Assembly (NCBI RefSeq): GCF_008365295.1
Contig: NZ_CP043505.1
Location: 1,364,001 to 1,428,000, forward strand
DNA: 64,000 nucleotides
Reading direction: 5' to 3'
Origin: Agromyces intestinalis
Lineage (GTDB): Bacteria > Actinomycetota > Actinomycetes > Actinomycetales > Microbacteriaceae
Made by a program: the position numbers and the translations under genes
The notes under the pieces: model-generated
Database searches by the model: none
The model's input: only the letters and a program-made list of their open reading frames with translations
What the model was told of the DNA's origin: nothing
In this document: one piece after another, positions 33,493 to 44,420 of the stretch
Numbering within the stretch: position 1 is the first letter of the stretch
How the letters are laid out: each line of letters starts with the position of its first letter

Positions 33493-36400
33493 CTATCCGC
33501 CGCGGCCGACCAGGTTGGGCGCCATCGCCGAGCGCGGCACGAGCAGCAGCGTGTTCGCCGATCGGATGTCTCCGAAGAGTCCGTCGGGGTTGTGCATGAC
33601 GAGCTCTCGCTGGCCCAGGATCTCCCAGCGCCGCACGAAGACGGCGAGCCGCGCGCTGGTCTGCCCCTCGAGTGCCGCGCGCACCACGCCCGGCAGGTCG
33701 GCTGGGGCGCCGTTGCCCCACCGCAGTTCGATGCGCGCGCCCGGCGGCAGGTCGACGGCGTAGGCGCCGACCGCCTCACCCGTGGTCGCGACACTCGGCG
33801 TGACGACGATCGACGGCTGCAGCAGCCGGAAGGGCGCGCGGTCGGCGTCGATCCAACCGACCGGCAGGGTGCCGTCGCCGGGTTCGGGTTCGGGCTCGGG
33901 AGCCGGATCCGGTTCGGGCAGCGGGGTCGACGGCGGCGCGTCGAACTCGAGGCGCGCCCCCGACACGGCCACGTCACCGTCGCGAGGCGGCACCGGGGAC
34001 GGTGCGGGGAAGCTCGGCGGCGGCATCGAGAGGGCCAGCGCGAACTGCACGGATGCCCCGGGCTGCGCGAGTCCCGTCACGGTGCACGTCGCGGTCGCGG
34101 CATCCCAGGACGCGCAGCCCGAGTCGGCGGTCTTGGTGAGGAATCCCGGCCAGGTCACCTGCAGGTCGACCTCGAGGCCCGGCAGCACCGCACCGCCGGC
34201 CTCGCGATTGACCGTCACGATGGCGATGAGCTGCTTGCCGCCCGTGTACCCGGGCGAGTGGTCGAGGGCGATGTCGACGCCGATCTCCGCCTCGATGCAC
34301 GTGACCGGCTCCTCGTCGGGTGCGACCCAGTCGGTGGGCAGGGATCGGGCGCTGTCGCCGTCGCGCACCTCGAGGTACGCCGCCTCGGCACGCACCACCC
34401 CGGTCGCGATGGGTTCACCGGCGCCGACGACCTCGAACTCGAGGTCGATCACCGCCGATGAGCCGGGCCCCTCGAGCCGGATCTCGCAGATCGCGCCATC
34501 CCAGCTCTCGCATCCCGTGGGTGGCCCGGTCGGCTCGAGGAAGTCGGGCCACGTGATCTCGATCCCGACGTAGAGTTCGCCGAACGGCTCGCGCCGGAGG
34601 TCGAGGGCGATCGCCTCGCGGTCGACGATGATGCGGGACTCGAGGTCGGGCCCCAGCGGCCAGACCAGCTCGCGCTCGAGTGCCACATCGATCGCGATGA
34701 ACGGAGGGATGCCGCGCACGGTCTCCTGGTCGGGCACGATCCACTCGGGCGGCAGCTCGCGCTCGGCCTGACCGTAGTAGTCGAGCTCGGTGAGCGTCGC
34801 GCCCTCGGCACGCACGACGCCCTCGGTCACGCCGGCGCCGACCGCGAAGGTCACCCAGATCGTCACGGGGACGTCGGGCTCCGGCAGGCTGACGACGCAG
34901 ATCGTGCCATCCCACGTCTCGCAGCCGATCGGGTCGGCCACTGGGGTGAGGTAGGCCGGCCAGGTGAGCGCCACGCCGGCCCGCAACTCGTAGTAAAGGT
35001 CGCCGTCGTAGCCCCGCGCGGCACGGTTCACCACGATCTGCGCCCCGAGGTACGGGCCGTCGGTCCACACGTAGTCGTGCGAGAGGATGACGTCGAGCGT
35101 CACCAGTTCGTCGTCGATGAGCACCGAGTCGTAGGCGTAGTTCAGCCACCCATCGGGGGCCTGGAACCGCTCGCCGTCGAAGTCGAAGATCGCAGCGAGC
35201 TGGGCGACGTAGGCCGAGTGCCACCCGCGCTCGCGCGGCGGCTCGAACTCGACCGTGATCTCAGTGCTGGATCCGGGCGCGTCGAGGCCGGTCACGGTGC
35301 AGATTCCGGCGGCGTACGACGCGCACCCGACCGGTTCCCCGATGGGCACGAGGTCATCGTGCGCGGTGATCTCGAGGTCGATCGAAAGGTTCGGCATCGT
35401 CATCGAGCCTGCGGCGTGCGCGAGTTGGATGGTGCCGACGATCCGGCTGGTGCCGGTGGTCGACACCTCGGGCTGCAGCTCGAGCGACATGGGGAACGGA
35501 TCGTCCTCCACGACGAGCCAGTCGGAATCCGAGCCGACCCACTCGGGGAAGAGTTCGTCCTCGTCGTATCCCTCGCTGGCGAACACGCCGATGAGCGAAG
35601 TCCCGGTGGCACTGACGGTGACGGGGCCCGCGGAGCCGGACACCGCGTCGAACTCGAGGACGACCTCCTCGGCGTTCTCGGCGCCGCTGACCAGCGGTTC
35701 GACGATGCACTCGGGCGGATCGGAATCGCACCCGACCGACGTTCGCAGCGAGAGCGACGAGGGCCAGTCGAGCTGGAGGCCGACCCGGTACCAGTCGAAA
35801 TAGCCATCGAGGCGATGGGATGCCTCGAGCCGAATCCGCACCTCGACGGTCGGGCCCCCCGTCCAGGCGAACTTCGGTGTGACGGTGACGTCGACCGAGA
35901 CGATGGACGCGATCGCCTCGATGTCGACGTCGCTCGCGAACATCCACGCGTCGGGCATCGGGTACATCTCGAGTCCGTAGGGGGTCTCCCACCCCACCTC
36001 GCTGTCGCCCGGCGTCGCCGCGACCACTCCCTCGGCTTCCTCCGACGGCATCGCGAGCCCCATCGTGACGACGCGTTCGCTGCCCGGCTCCTCCATGCCG
36101 CCGACTCGACACCTGATGCCGCCGCCGGGATCCGGCGTGGTCGAGTCGCACCCGACCGGCGGCGCCGCGGTGAACCCCGGCGGCCAGCTGATGATGAACT
36201 CGATGCTCGCGGCCTCGATCGTGCCCCGGGTCTCGGTCGTGGCATCCGTCCAGTTCGTGATGGTGAAGGTCGCCGTCTCGTCGGGCCCGTTCGTGCGGTG
36301 CCACCACTCCTCGAGTTGGACGCGCACCCTGAAGAAGCTGTCGAGGACGTAGTAGCCCACCGAGTCGTAGCCGATCTCACCGTACGGGTGGCTCGGCGGC

Positions 36401-37056
36401 GGGCCGCCTCCGTCGCTCGTGCCGCCCCAGTCCGAGTACCCCTCCGGCAGCACGAGCTCGCCGCCCCCCTCGTCCGGCGGGCGGATCACGACGACCGCCG
36501 AGATCGATCCGTCGAGCGGCGACGAGCTGCAGCACGCGGGCACCTCCGACGGCAGCGTGAACGGCATCTCCACCTCGTCGTCCGCGCCGTTCTCACGCAG
36601 CGAGTCCAGCAGGCACTCCCATCCGGGCGTGAGCTGGTCGGCGGGGTCGGGCGACGGCGCCGGGAAGTTCGATTCGGGGTACACCCACCCGTCGCACTGT
36701 CCCGCCATCTGGCCGAACGTCGGCCCCCGCACCGGCCCGTTCCACGTCAGCACGACCCCCACGATCGTGCCGTCCGGCAGGCTGTCGGCACGCGGCGTGC
36801 GTGAGATCGACACCCGGAACTCGAGGTCGTCGTCGCCGCGCTCGAGGTTCGCCGGGAAGTTGTGCGTCCGAATGTTGTCGTACTGGTCCTGCAGCTCGAC
36901 GTGGACGTCGAACAGCGGATCGGCCTGGTGGTCGAACGGCACCACGCGCGCCTCCGCCGACGGCGCCCCGCCGACCGCCGATACAACGACCGCGGGCGCA
37001 GCGAGGAGGGCGACGACCGCAACGGCGACCGTCGACGCGAAGCGAACTCGGCTCAC
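33493..37056 (-). CDS. Large secreted Ig-like repeat protein in the eCIS locus
   Basis: 1187 residues. A signal peptide occupies residues 1-37 (FASTVAVAVVALLAAPAVVV). The rest is about seven tandem beta-sandwich (DUF11/Ig-like) repeats of 130-190 residues. Each has a core strand of the type ITWPDFLEPTGPPTGCESWD followed by a second Cys about 10 residues on (GC...C), and ends with a ...P.EW/GW... segment. The C-terminus (about 1090-1187) differs and has no anchor motif. An exported, probably disulfide-bonded repeat protein is unexpected at the head of the cap/ATPase operon of an otherwise cytosolic machine; it could be an outer-surface docking or receptor-like factor. Function unknown. Confidence 0.8.
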   Translation of the reverse strand: MSRVRFASTVAVAVVALLAAPAVVVSAVGGAPSAEARVVPFDHQADPLFDVHVELQDQYDNIRTHNFPANLERGDDDLEFRVSISRTPRADSLPDGTIVGVVLTWNGPVRGPTFGQMAGQCDGWVYPESNFPAPSPDPADQLTPGWECLLDSLRENGADDEVEMPFTLPSEVPACCSSSPLDGSISAVVVIRPPDEGGGELVLPEGYSDWGGTSDGGGPPPSHPYGEIGYDSVGYYVLDSFFRVRVQLEEWWHRTNGPDETATFTITNWTDATTETRGTIEAASIEFIISWPPGFTAAPPVGCDSTTPDPGGGIRCRVGGMEEPGSERVVTMGLAMPSEEAEGVVAATPGDSEVGWETPYGLEMYPMPDAWMFASDVDIEAIASIVSVDVTVTPKFAWTGGPTVEVRIRLEASHRLDGYFDWYRVGLQLDWPSSLSLRTSVGCDSDPPECIVEPLVSGAENAEEVVLEFDAVSGSAGPVTVSATGTSLIGVFASEGYDEDELFPEWVGSDSDWLVVEDDPFPMSLELQPEVSTTGTSRIVGTIQLAHAAGSMTMPNLSIDLEITAHDDLVPIGEPVGCASYAAGICTVTGLDAPGSSTEITVEFEPPRERGWHSAYVAQLAAIFDFDGERFQAPDGWLNYAYDSVLIDDELVTLDVILSHDYVWTDGPYLGAQIVVNRAARGYDGDLYYELRAGVALTWPAYLTPVADPIGCETWDGTICVVSLPEPDVPVTIWVTFAVGAGVTEGVVRAEGATLTELDYYGQAERELPPEWIVPDQETVRGIPPFIAIDVALERELVWPLGPDLESRIIVDREAIALDLRREPFGELYVGIEITWPDFLEPTGPPTGCESWDGAICEIRLEGPGSSAVIDLEFEVVGAGEPIATGVVRAEAAYLEVRDGDSARSLPTDWVAPDEEPVTCIEAEIGVDIALDHSPGYTGGKQLIAIVTVNREAGGAVLPGLEVDLQVTWPGFLTKTADSGCASWDAATATCTVTGLAQPGASVQFALALSMPPPSFPAPSPVPPRDGDVAVSGARLEFDAPPSTPLPEPDPAPEPEPEPGDGTLPVGWIDADRAPFRLLQPSIVVTPSVATTGEAVGAYAVDLPPGARIELRWGNGAPADLPGVVRAALEGQTSARLAVFVRRWEILGQRELVMHNPDGLFGDIRSANTLLLVPRSAMAPNLVGRGG

Positions 37057-37193
37057 GGCGTCTCCTCCTGCACCAACGATGACGAACCCCGGTGGGCGTC
37101 GCGCTCGGCCCGGTGCATCAGGCAGGGCAGGTGCGGCTGCCCGCTCGGGCAGCGCTTCGAGGCATCCGCCCGGCGCATCGCCCGAGGCATCCG

Positions 37194-37835
37194 TCAGATG
37201 AGGCCCTCACGCACCGCGTACGCGACCGCGTGCGAGCGGTTGCGCAGCTGCAACCGGGTGGTCACGTCGTGCAGCACGTTCTTCACCGTGCGCTCCGAGT
37301 AGCAGAGCTCCTTCGCGATCTGCGCCGTGTCCCAGCCCTCGGCGACGAGCCGCAGCACGTCGACCTCGCGCGCCGCGAGCCCGCGGAACGTGATGCCGCG
37401 CGGATCCAGCACGGTGCGCTGCAGCCGGCCGACCTGCTCGAGCAGGCGCCCGAGCAGATCGGGCGGCACGGTGCCCTCGCCGGCCGCGGCCGACGCGATC
37501 GACGACAGCAGCCGGTCGGTGGTCGCCTCCGAGCGGCGCAGCAGGCCGACCACGCCGCATTCGACCGCGTCGACGAGCACCTGGTCGTCGAGGTGCGAGG
37601 CGACGAGGATGACCCGTGCCTCCCCGTTGCGCCGCAGGAAGCGCAGCCGGTTCAGCGTCTCGTCGTCGACGTCGTCGACGACGACGACCACGACGGCCGC
37701 GAGTTCGTCGTCGGGCCCGACGACCCGCACCTCGGGGCGCGGTCGCAGGGCGCTGACGACGCCTGCCTCCGAGATCGGGTCGTGCGCGTACACGCGCACC
37801 GTGGTCCTGGTGATGGTGCCGGTGATCGTGGTCAT
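37194..37835 (-). CDS. LuxR/NarL-family regulator
   Basis: 213 residues, ATG37835 with GGAGG upstream. Residues 12-110 form a receiver-like domain (VRVYAHDPISEAGVVSALRP; AAVVVVVVDDVDD; ARVILVASHLDD) in which the phospho-acceptor is not clearly conserved. Residues 145-213 form the LuxR HTH (GLAAREVDVLRLVAEGWDTAQIAKELCYSERTVKNVLHDV). It lies upstream of the secreted-repeat gene's promoter and is divergent from the membrane protein/PAAR unit, so it probably controls injection-system expression. The degenerate receiver points to phosphorylation-independent sensing. Confidence 0.88.
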   Translation of the reverse strand: MTTITGTITRTTVRVYAHDPISEAGVVSALRPRPEVRVVGPDDELAAVVVVVVDDVDDETLNRLRFLRRNGEARVILVASHLDDQVLVDAVECGVVGLLRRSEATTDRLLSSIASAAAGEGTVPPDLLGRLLEQVGRLQRTVLDPRGITFRGLAAREVDVLRLVAEGWDTAQIAKELCYSERTVKNVLHDVTTRLQLRNRSHAVAYAVREGLI

Positions 37836-38010
37836 GATGTCCTCCGGGAACGGGACGCCCTTGGGGGACGGTGCGTCGATCGGCTCACCGAAGAGGCTGC
37901 ACCGGCGTCCTCTTCGCGCACTCAACATCCGCTCAACGGGCAGATTCGCTGCACGGCCGGTTGACCGGGCGCACTCGGCCCCGTGACATCCGCCCCCGTA
38001 GCTTGGCGCC

Positions 38011-39336
38011 ATGGCGACCACCGCGACGATGGCGCCGGCGACCGCGTCAGTCACGCCGGGCACGCCGACGACCCTCACCCTCACCGTGCTCAACGACACG
38101 CTGCTCGTCGAGTCGTTCGAGCTGACGCCGGTCGGCCCCGTGGCCGGCTGGGCCCGCATCGAGCCGGCGACGCTCACCATCTACCCCGGCCGGAGCGAGA
38201 CGGCCACGGTCACGGTGCTCGCACCGCGGGCCCCCGAATCGGTGGTCGGCGAGGTCGCCATCGGCGTCCGCGCGCGAGCGGTGGAGCAGCCCGACATCGA
38301 GGCTGCGGGCGAGACGCTGCTCAGCATCCTGCCGTTCTCCGAGACCGACGCCGAATTGCTGCCGCGCATCGCGCACGGCCGTGGGCGCAAGCGCGTGCGC
38401 ATCGCCGTCGACAACCGCGGCAACCAGCCGCTCGTCGCCGCGATCACCGGAACCGCCGACGACCGGCTCGGTCTTTCGACGCCGACGCCCGACATCCAGG
38501 TCGACCCGGGGCACACCGAGTTCGTCGACGTCGACCTGCGCCCGCGCGGCCGGGTCTGGCGGGGCGAAGCCGTCAGCCACCAGTACACCGTGTCGGTCGC
38601 GCCCGAGCCGCCGCGCGGCCCGCTGCCCGGCGTCCCCGCACCGGCGACGCCGCCCGCCGAGCAGGTGCCGATCGTGCTGCCTGGCACCTACCTGCAGGAG
38701 CGCGTGTTCCCGAAGTGGCTGTGGAAGCTGCTGCTCGCACTGCTGCTGCTCGCATTGCTGCTTCTGCTGCTCTGGTTCACCGTGCTGAAGCCCGCGATCG
38801 AGTCGGCAGCCCGCGACGCGGTCGCCGAGCCGCTCGCGCAGGCGAGCGAACAGGCCGAGTCGGCGGCGCAACAGGCCGACCAGGCCGCTGAGAAGGCGAA
38901 CGAGGCGCTCGAGGCGGTCGGCAAGACTCCCGAGCCGGTGCAGCCGGTCTCGACGACGCGCACCGATGACGTCGACATCCGCTTCGAGCTCACCGACGCA
39001 CCCGGCGGCCCGACGGCCGAGAGCGACCGCTGGGTCGTGCCGCCGAACGCGGTGCTGCGCGTCACCGACGTGCTGATCAGCAACCCCCGCGGCGACTTCG
39101 GCTCGCTGACGATCGAGAACGCCGATGTGCTCGCCCCGATCTTCACGTCGGGGCTCGAGAACTTCCGTGACATCGACTTCCACTTCGTCACCCCGGTGCG
39201 GCTCGCCACCGGCGACCAGCTGTTCTCGACGCTCACGTGCACCCAGCTCGCACCGCCCGTCGGCGGGCAGCCGGTGCCCACCGCGTGCGGCGTGTCGATC
39301 CTCATCACCGCCGAACTCGTCACCACGACCGGCTGA
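38011..39336 (+). CDS. eCIS-associated membrane protein with Ig-like cytosolic domains
   Basis: 441 residues. The N-terminal 210 residues are two Ig-like beta domains with no signal peptide (LTLTVLNDTLLVESFELTPVG; EFVDVDLRPRGRVWRGEAVSHQYTV). A poly-leucine transmembrane helix follows (about 238-258, LLLALLLLALLLLLLWF), then an Ala/Glu coiled coil (264-305) and a C-terminal beta domain outside the membrane with two cysteines. Such 'hydrolytic protein'-annotated genes are frequent next to actinobacterial eCIS genes. It is a candidate membrane docking partner for the particle, alongside the zinc-ribbon protein. PAAR follows 16 bp later. Confidence 0.72.
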   Translation: MATTATMAPATASVTPGTPTTLTLTVLNDTLLVESFELTPVGPVAGWARIEPATLTIYPGRSETATVTVLAPRAPESVVGEVAIGVRARAVEQPDIEAAGETLLSILPFSETDAELLPRIAHGRGRKRVRIAVDNRGNQPLVAAITGTADDRLGLSTPTPDIQVDPGHTEFVDVDLRPRGRVWRGEAVSHQYTVSVAPEPPRGPLPGVPAPATPPAEQVPIVLPGTYLQERVFPKWLWKLLLALLLLALLLLLLWFTVLKPAIESAARDAVAEPLAQASEQAESAAQQADQAAEKANEALEAVGKTPEPVQPVSTTRTDDVDIRFELTDAPGGPTAESDRWVVPPNAVLRVTDVLISNPRGDFGSLTIENADVLAPIFTSGLENFRDIDFHFVTPVRLATGDQLFSTLTCTQLAPPVGGQPVPTACGVSILITAELVTTTG

Positions 39337-39352
39337 CCGAGCCGAGCCCGCC

Positions 39353-39670
39353 ATGCCCAAGGGACCAGCGCTTCGCGCGGGCGACACCGCGCTCTGCAGC
39401 CTGAGCGACGGACCCAAGCCGCACGTCGGCGGCCCGATCACCCCGGTCGCAGCGGTGCCGACCGTGCTCATCGCGGGCATGCCCGCCGCGGTCGCGAACG
39501 GTATGCCGGGCGGCATCGTCTGCGTGTCGCCTGCACCGAACGGCATCGCGCAGGGCAGCGCGACCGTGATGATCGGCAAGTTCCCCGCCGCGCGCGTCGG
39601 CGACCTCACGATGCACGGCACCCCGATCGCCCCCGGCCCGGGCGCCCCCACCGTGATCATCGGCGGCTGA
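39353..39670 (+). CDS. PAAR-like spike-tip protein (Afp10-like)
   Basis: 105 residues rich in Gly/Pro/Val: ALRAGDTALCSLSDGPKPHVGG, ANGMPGGIVCVSPAPNGIAQG, SATVMIGKFPAARVGDLTMHG. The repeated short beta strands, the conserved Cys/His positions and the GKFPAARVGD..MHG motif match PAAR/DUF4280-like tips that sharpen VgrG and bind zinc. It lies with the membrane protein rather than with the spike operon. ATG39353 was chosen because it begins the conserved domain and follows the upstream stop by 16 bp. The gene ends 163 bp before the convergent GH13 gene. Confidence 0.85.
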   Translation: MPKGPALRAGDTALCSLSDGPKPHVGGPITPVAAVPTVLIAGMPAAVANGMPGGIVCVSPAPNGIAQGSATVMIGKFPAARVGDLTMHGTPIAPGPGAPTVIIGG

Positions 39671-39684
39671 CCCTCCCCCGTGTG

Positions 39685-39774
39685 CCTTTTTCAGGAGAGA
39701 ACCTGCGAATCGCGCGTTTCTCAGGAGGATGGGGGCGGTTCGGCGCGGAATCGCGCAGAAACTCCTGAAAAAGG
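39685..39774. repeat. Inverted repeat between convergent genes (PAAR and GH13)
   Basis: CCTTTTTCAGGAG (39685-39697) and CTCCTGAAAAAGG (39762-39774) are perfect 13-bp arms. Inside are further half-copies (TCTCAGGAG near 39718-39726; GAATCGCGC twice). The A/T tract at the outer edge gives a T-run on either strand, so it can act as a bidirectional terminator for the converging genes. Just after it (39781-39830) is a GGACGG/GGGCAGG simple repeat. Confidence 0.65.
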
Positions 39775-39833
39775 AATCGGACGGACGGACGGACGGGCCG
39801 GGCAGGGCAGGGCAGGACGGGGCAGGCTCGCGC

Positions 39834-41780
39834 TCAGCGCGCGGGTGCGGCCACGCCCGGCATCAGCCACGCTGCGAAGGCGGGGCCGTCGGCTTCCAGC
39901 GCCAGGCAGTCGGATGCTTCGCCGGATGCCGCGAGGCGCGCCGACCCGAACGCGACGAGCGTGCTCGCCGGCGAGGCATCCGGCTCGGCTGACCCGCCCA
40001 ACTGCGGCAGCACGCCCGCCGGCGCCTCGAGCCGTGCCGCGTCGCGCGCCGCGAACACGAGCACCGAGGCATCCGCTGCTTCGCGCACGAACGCGACCGC
40101 CTCGTCGCCGACCGCGACCCACCGGATGCCGCCCGTCGCGAGCACCGGGTATTCGCGGCGCAGCCGGGCGAGCGCGCGGTAGGTGCCGAGCGTCGACGCG
40201 AGACCGGGATCGTCGCCCTCGTCGATCGCCGCCCACGGCATCGGGGTGCGGCTCGCCTCGCCGTCGACGCCGGTGAGCCCCAGCTCGTCGCCCGCCCAGA
40301 TCACGGGAATGCCGGGCAGCGTCACCGCGAGACCGAACGCGACCGGCTGCGTGCCGGGCCGCGCGTTCGTCGCGAACCGCGGGGTGTCGTGCGTGTCGAG
40401 CGCGTTCATGGTCGCGAGCCGCACCCGCCACGGGAACCCGGCCGCGAACCGCAGGTGCGCGTCGACGAACTGCCGAGCCGTGAACGACGGCACCCGCCCG
40501 AGCGCGAACCCGATGCCGCCCCCGGCCGGGCTGCCCGGCCGCTGCAGCCAGCTCCAGAGCGGACGGGTGAAGGGCGCGTACGTCATCGCACCGTGCCACG
40601 CGTCGCCCTGGAAGTCGGCGGCCGCATCGTTCGTCGACTCGGCGAGCAGGATGGTGTCGGGGTTCGCTTCGAGCATGGTGCGGCGGATGGCTCGGCGCAC
40701 CTCGGCGTTCAGGTCGACGTCGCCGAGCCGTCCGGTCATGTTCGCGACGTCGATGCGCCAGCCGTCGAGCGAGAAGGGCGCGCGCAGATACTTCGCGACC
40801 ACCGAGTCGGGGCCCTCGACGAACCGACGCCGCAGCTCGGTCGACGACCAGTCGAACTTCGGCAGGCTCGGCACCCCCAGCCACGACTCGTACGAGCCGT
40901 CGGGCCGGAAGAAGTAGAACCCGCGCTCCGCCGCGTCGGCGCCCGAACGCACCGCGTCCTGCGCCAGACGGAACCACTCGTGCGCGTCGCCCGAGTGATT
41001 GCTCGTCAGGTCGCCGATGACCCGGATGCCCCGGGCATGCGCCGCCTCGACGAGCCGAACCAGCGCGTCGTCGCCGCCGAGCAGGTCGTCGACGCGGCCG
41101 AAGGTCGACGCGTCGTAGCGGTGGTTCGACCGCGCGGGGAACACCGGCGTCAGGTACAGCAGGTCCACCCCGAGCGAGGCGAGGTGGTCCAGCCGCTCGC
41201 GCACGCCATCGAGGTCGCCGCCGAACACCTGGTGCGAACGGCCCGGCGGCTCGGGGTCGACGGCGTCGTCCCAGTCGGCCGGGATGAGCCACTCGGGCAG
41301 GTCGCCGGCGGCGCGACGCGCGTCGTAGGGCGAGGCATCCGACTTCGCGAACCGGTCGGGGAACACCTGGTACATGACGCTCCCGGCCGCCCATGCGGGC
41401 GCGGGCGCGTGGGCGACCAACCGGAAGTCGTCGTGGTCGCGGGTCTCGACATCGCTCAGTCCCGCCTGGCTCAGCCAGTGCTGGCGGCCGTCGGCCCCGA
41501 CCAGCAGCCACCGGTACCCGTGCTCGGGGTTCTCGACCTCGACGGATGCCTCGTACCAGTCCCAGCCGTCGACATCGGCCGCGACGAGGCGGGCCTGATC
41601 GAACCGCGGCTCGCGGTTCGGGTTCGATCGCGTGCCCACCCACGCGAGCACGCCGATCGGCGTGCCGTCGGTCGCGATCGCCGAGCGCGGCACGCGCAGC
41701 CGCACCCGCACGACCTCGCCGAGCGCGGGCGCCGCATTCGACACGTGCAGCGGCGATCCATCGTGGTGCGGCGTCAGCAT
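39834..41780 (-). CDS. GH13 cyclomaltodextrinase/neopullulanase-like glucanase
   Basis: 648 residues. An N-terminal beta domain (about 1-130, EVRVRLRVPRSAI...) precedes the catalytic barrel, as in neopullulanase/cyclomaltodextrinase-type enzymes. GH13 catalytic residues: nucleophile Asp344 in GWRIDVANM, acid/base Glu381 in LLAESTND, and Asp465 in LDTHDTPRF; DLTSNHSG and VFPARSNHRYD are also typical. No signal peptide, so it acts on imported maltodextrins. It begins 5 bp after malG, last in the malE-F-G-GH13 operon. Confidence 0.9.
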   Translation of the reverse strand: MLTPHHDGSPLHVSNAAPALGEVVRVRLRVPRSAIATDGTPIGVLAWVGTRSNPNREPRFDQARLVAADVDGWDWYEASVEVENPEHGYRWLLVGADGRQHWLSQAGLSDVETRDHDDFRLVAHAPAPAWAAGSVMYQVFPDRFAKSDASPYDARRAAGDLPEWLIPADWDDAVDPEPPGRSHQVFGGDLDGVRERLDHLASLGVDLLYLTPVFPARSNHRYDASTFGRVDDLLGGDDALVRLVEAAHARGIRVIGDLTSNHSGDAHEWFRLAQDAVRSGADAAERGFYFFRPDGSYESWLGVPSLPKFDWSSTELRRRFVEGPDSVVAKYLRAPFSLDGWRIDVANMTGRLGDVDLNAEVRRAIRRTMLEANPDTILLAESTNDAAADFQGDAWHGAMTYAPFTRPLWSWLQRPGSPAGGGIGFALGRVPSFTARQFVDAHLRFAAGFPWRVRLATMNALDTHDTPRFATNARPGTQPVAFGLAVTLPGIPVIWAGDELGLTGVDGEASRTPMPWAAIDEGDDPGLASTLGTYRALARLRREYPVLATGGIRWVAVGDEAVAFVREAADASVLVFAARDAARLEAPAGVLPQLGGSAEPDASPASTLVAFGSARLAASGEASDCLALEADGPAFAAWLMPGVAAPAR

Positions 41781-41785
41781 GGGGT

Positions 41786-42675
41786 CTATTTCACCGCACC
41801 CGCCGTGAGCCCGCCCACGATGTACTTCTGCAGGAACAGGAACAGCGCGACCACGGGCAGCGCCGACATGACCGCACCCGCCGAGAACGCGCTCCAGTCG
41901 GCGTAGCGCGGGTTCGACACGAGCTTCGTGAGCCCGACGGCCAGGGTCTGCTTGTCGGTGTCGATGAGCAGCACGGATGCCACGACGAACTCGTTCACCG
42001 ACGTGATGAACGACAGCAGCGCGACCACCGCGAGAATCGGCGCGACCAGCCGCAGGATGATCGTGAAGAAGATGCGGGCGTGGCCCGCACCGTCGATCTT
42101 CGCGGCCTCGTCGATCGACGACGGCACCGTGTTGAAGAACCCGTACATGAGGTACGTGTTCACGCCGAGCGCGCCGCCGAGGTACACCATGATGAGCCCG
42201 ATGTGCGTGTTCAGCCCGATCACGGGGAACAGGTCGCCGATCGCGCTCATCAGCAGGAAGATCGCGACGACGGCCAGCAGCTGCGGGAACATCTGCACCA
42301 CCACGATCGAGATCAGTCCGACCCGGCGCCCGGCGAACCGCATGCGCGAGAACGAGTACGCGGCGAGCGCACCGAGGAACGTCGTCAGCACCGCCGTGAT
42401 GCCCGCGACCATCAGCGTGTTGCCGAACCACTGCGCGAACGGCACCTGCGGGTCGGTGAGGATCCGCACGTAGCTGTCCAGCCCGATCTTCGAGAACAGC
42501 GCGTTCGACCCCGTCAGCGTGCCCTGGGGGTTGAGCGACGAGGACAGCACGAACATCACCGGGAACAGCGAGAACACGACCATCACGACGCCGACGATGT
42601 GCCGCCAGCCGGTGGCGCGGAACCAGCGGCCGACGTTGAACGGGCGCCGGGCGATCGAGACGGATGCGTCGGCCA

Positions 42676-42676
<1 letters not shown>
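41786..42676 (-). CDS. malG: Maltose/maltodextrin ABC permease MalG
   Basis: 296 residues, six predicted transmembrane segments beginning IVGVVMVVFSLFPVMFVLSSS. The EAA loop that contacts the ATPase reads EAAKIDGAGHARIFFTIILRLVAPI. The C-terminus ends in VGGLTAGAVK, as in MalG proteins. It forms the heterodimeric channel with MalF. The start shares a base with the malF stop (TGATG). No ATP-binding subunit (MalK/MsmX) is encoded in the window, so a shared ATPase elsewhere is expected, as is usual in actinobacteria. Confidence 0.93.
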
Positions 42677-44301
<1,625 letters not shown>

Positions 44302-44323
44302 CCTGTGTTCCTCACAGCCAGAC

Positions 44324-44412
44324 GCTGGTCGAGGAGCGACGAAGGAGCGTATCGAGACCCCGTCACGAGGTCTCGATACGCGGCCTCCTTCGTCGGTCGC
44401 CCCTCGACCAGC
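44324..44412. repeat. 89-nt hairpin repeat element between malE and malF
   Basis: Outer arms GCTGGTCGAGG (44324-44334) and CCTCGACCAGC (44402-44412) and inner arms CGTATCGAGACC (44348-44359) and GGTCTCGATACG (44369-44380) are perfect inverted repeats. GCGACGAAGGAG and CTCCTTCGTC between them pair imperfectly. The result is one long cruciform/hairpin lying exactly in the malE-malF spacer. Similar intergenic palindromes are abundant in Microbacteriaceae (recollection). By analogy with the E. coli malE-malF REP element it could protect malE mRNA and reduce read-through to malF. Confidence 0.85.
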
Positions 44413-44420
44413 GGTTCGGA

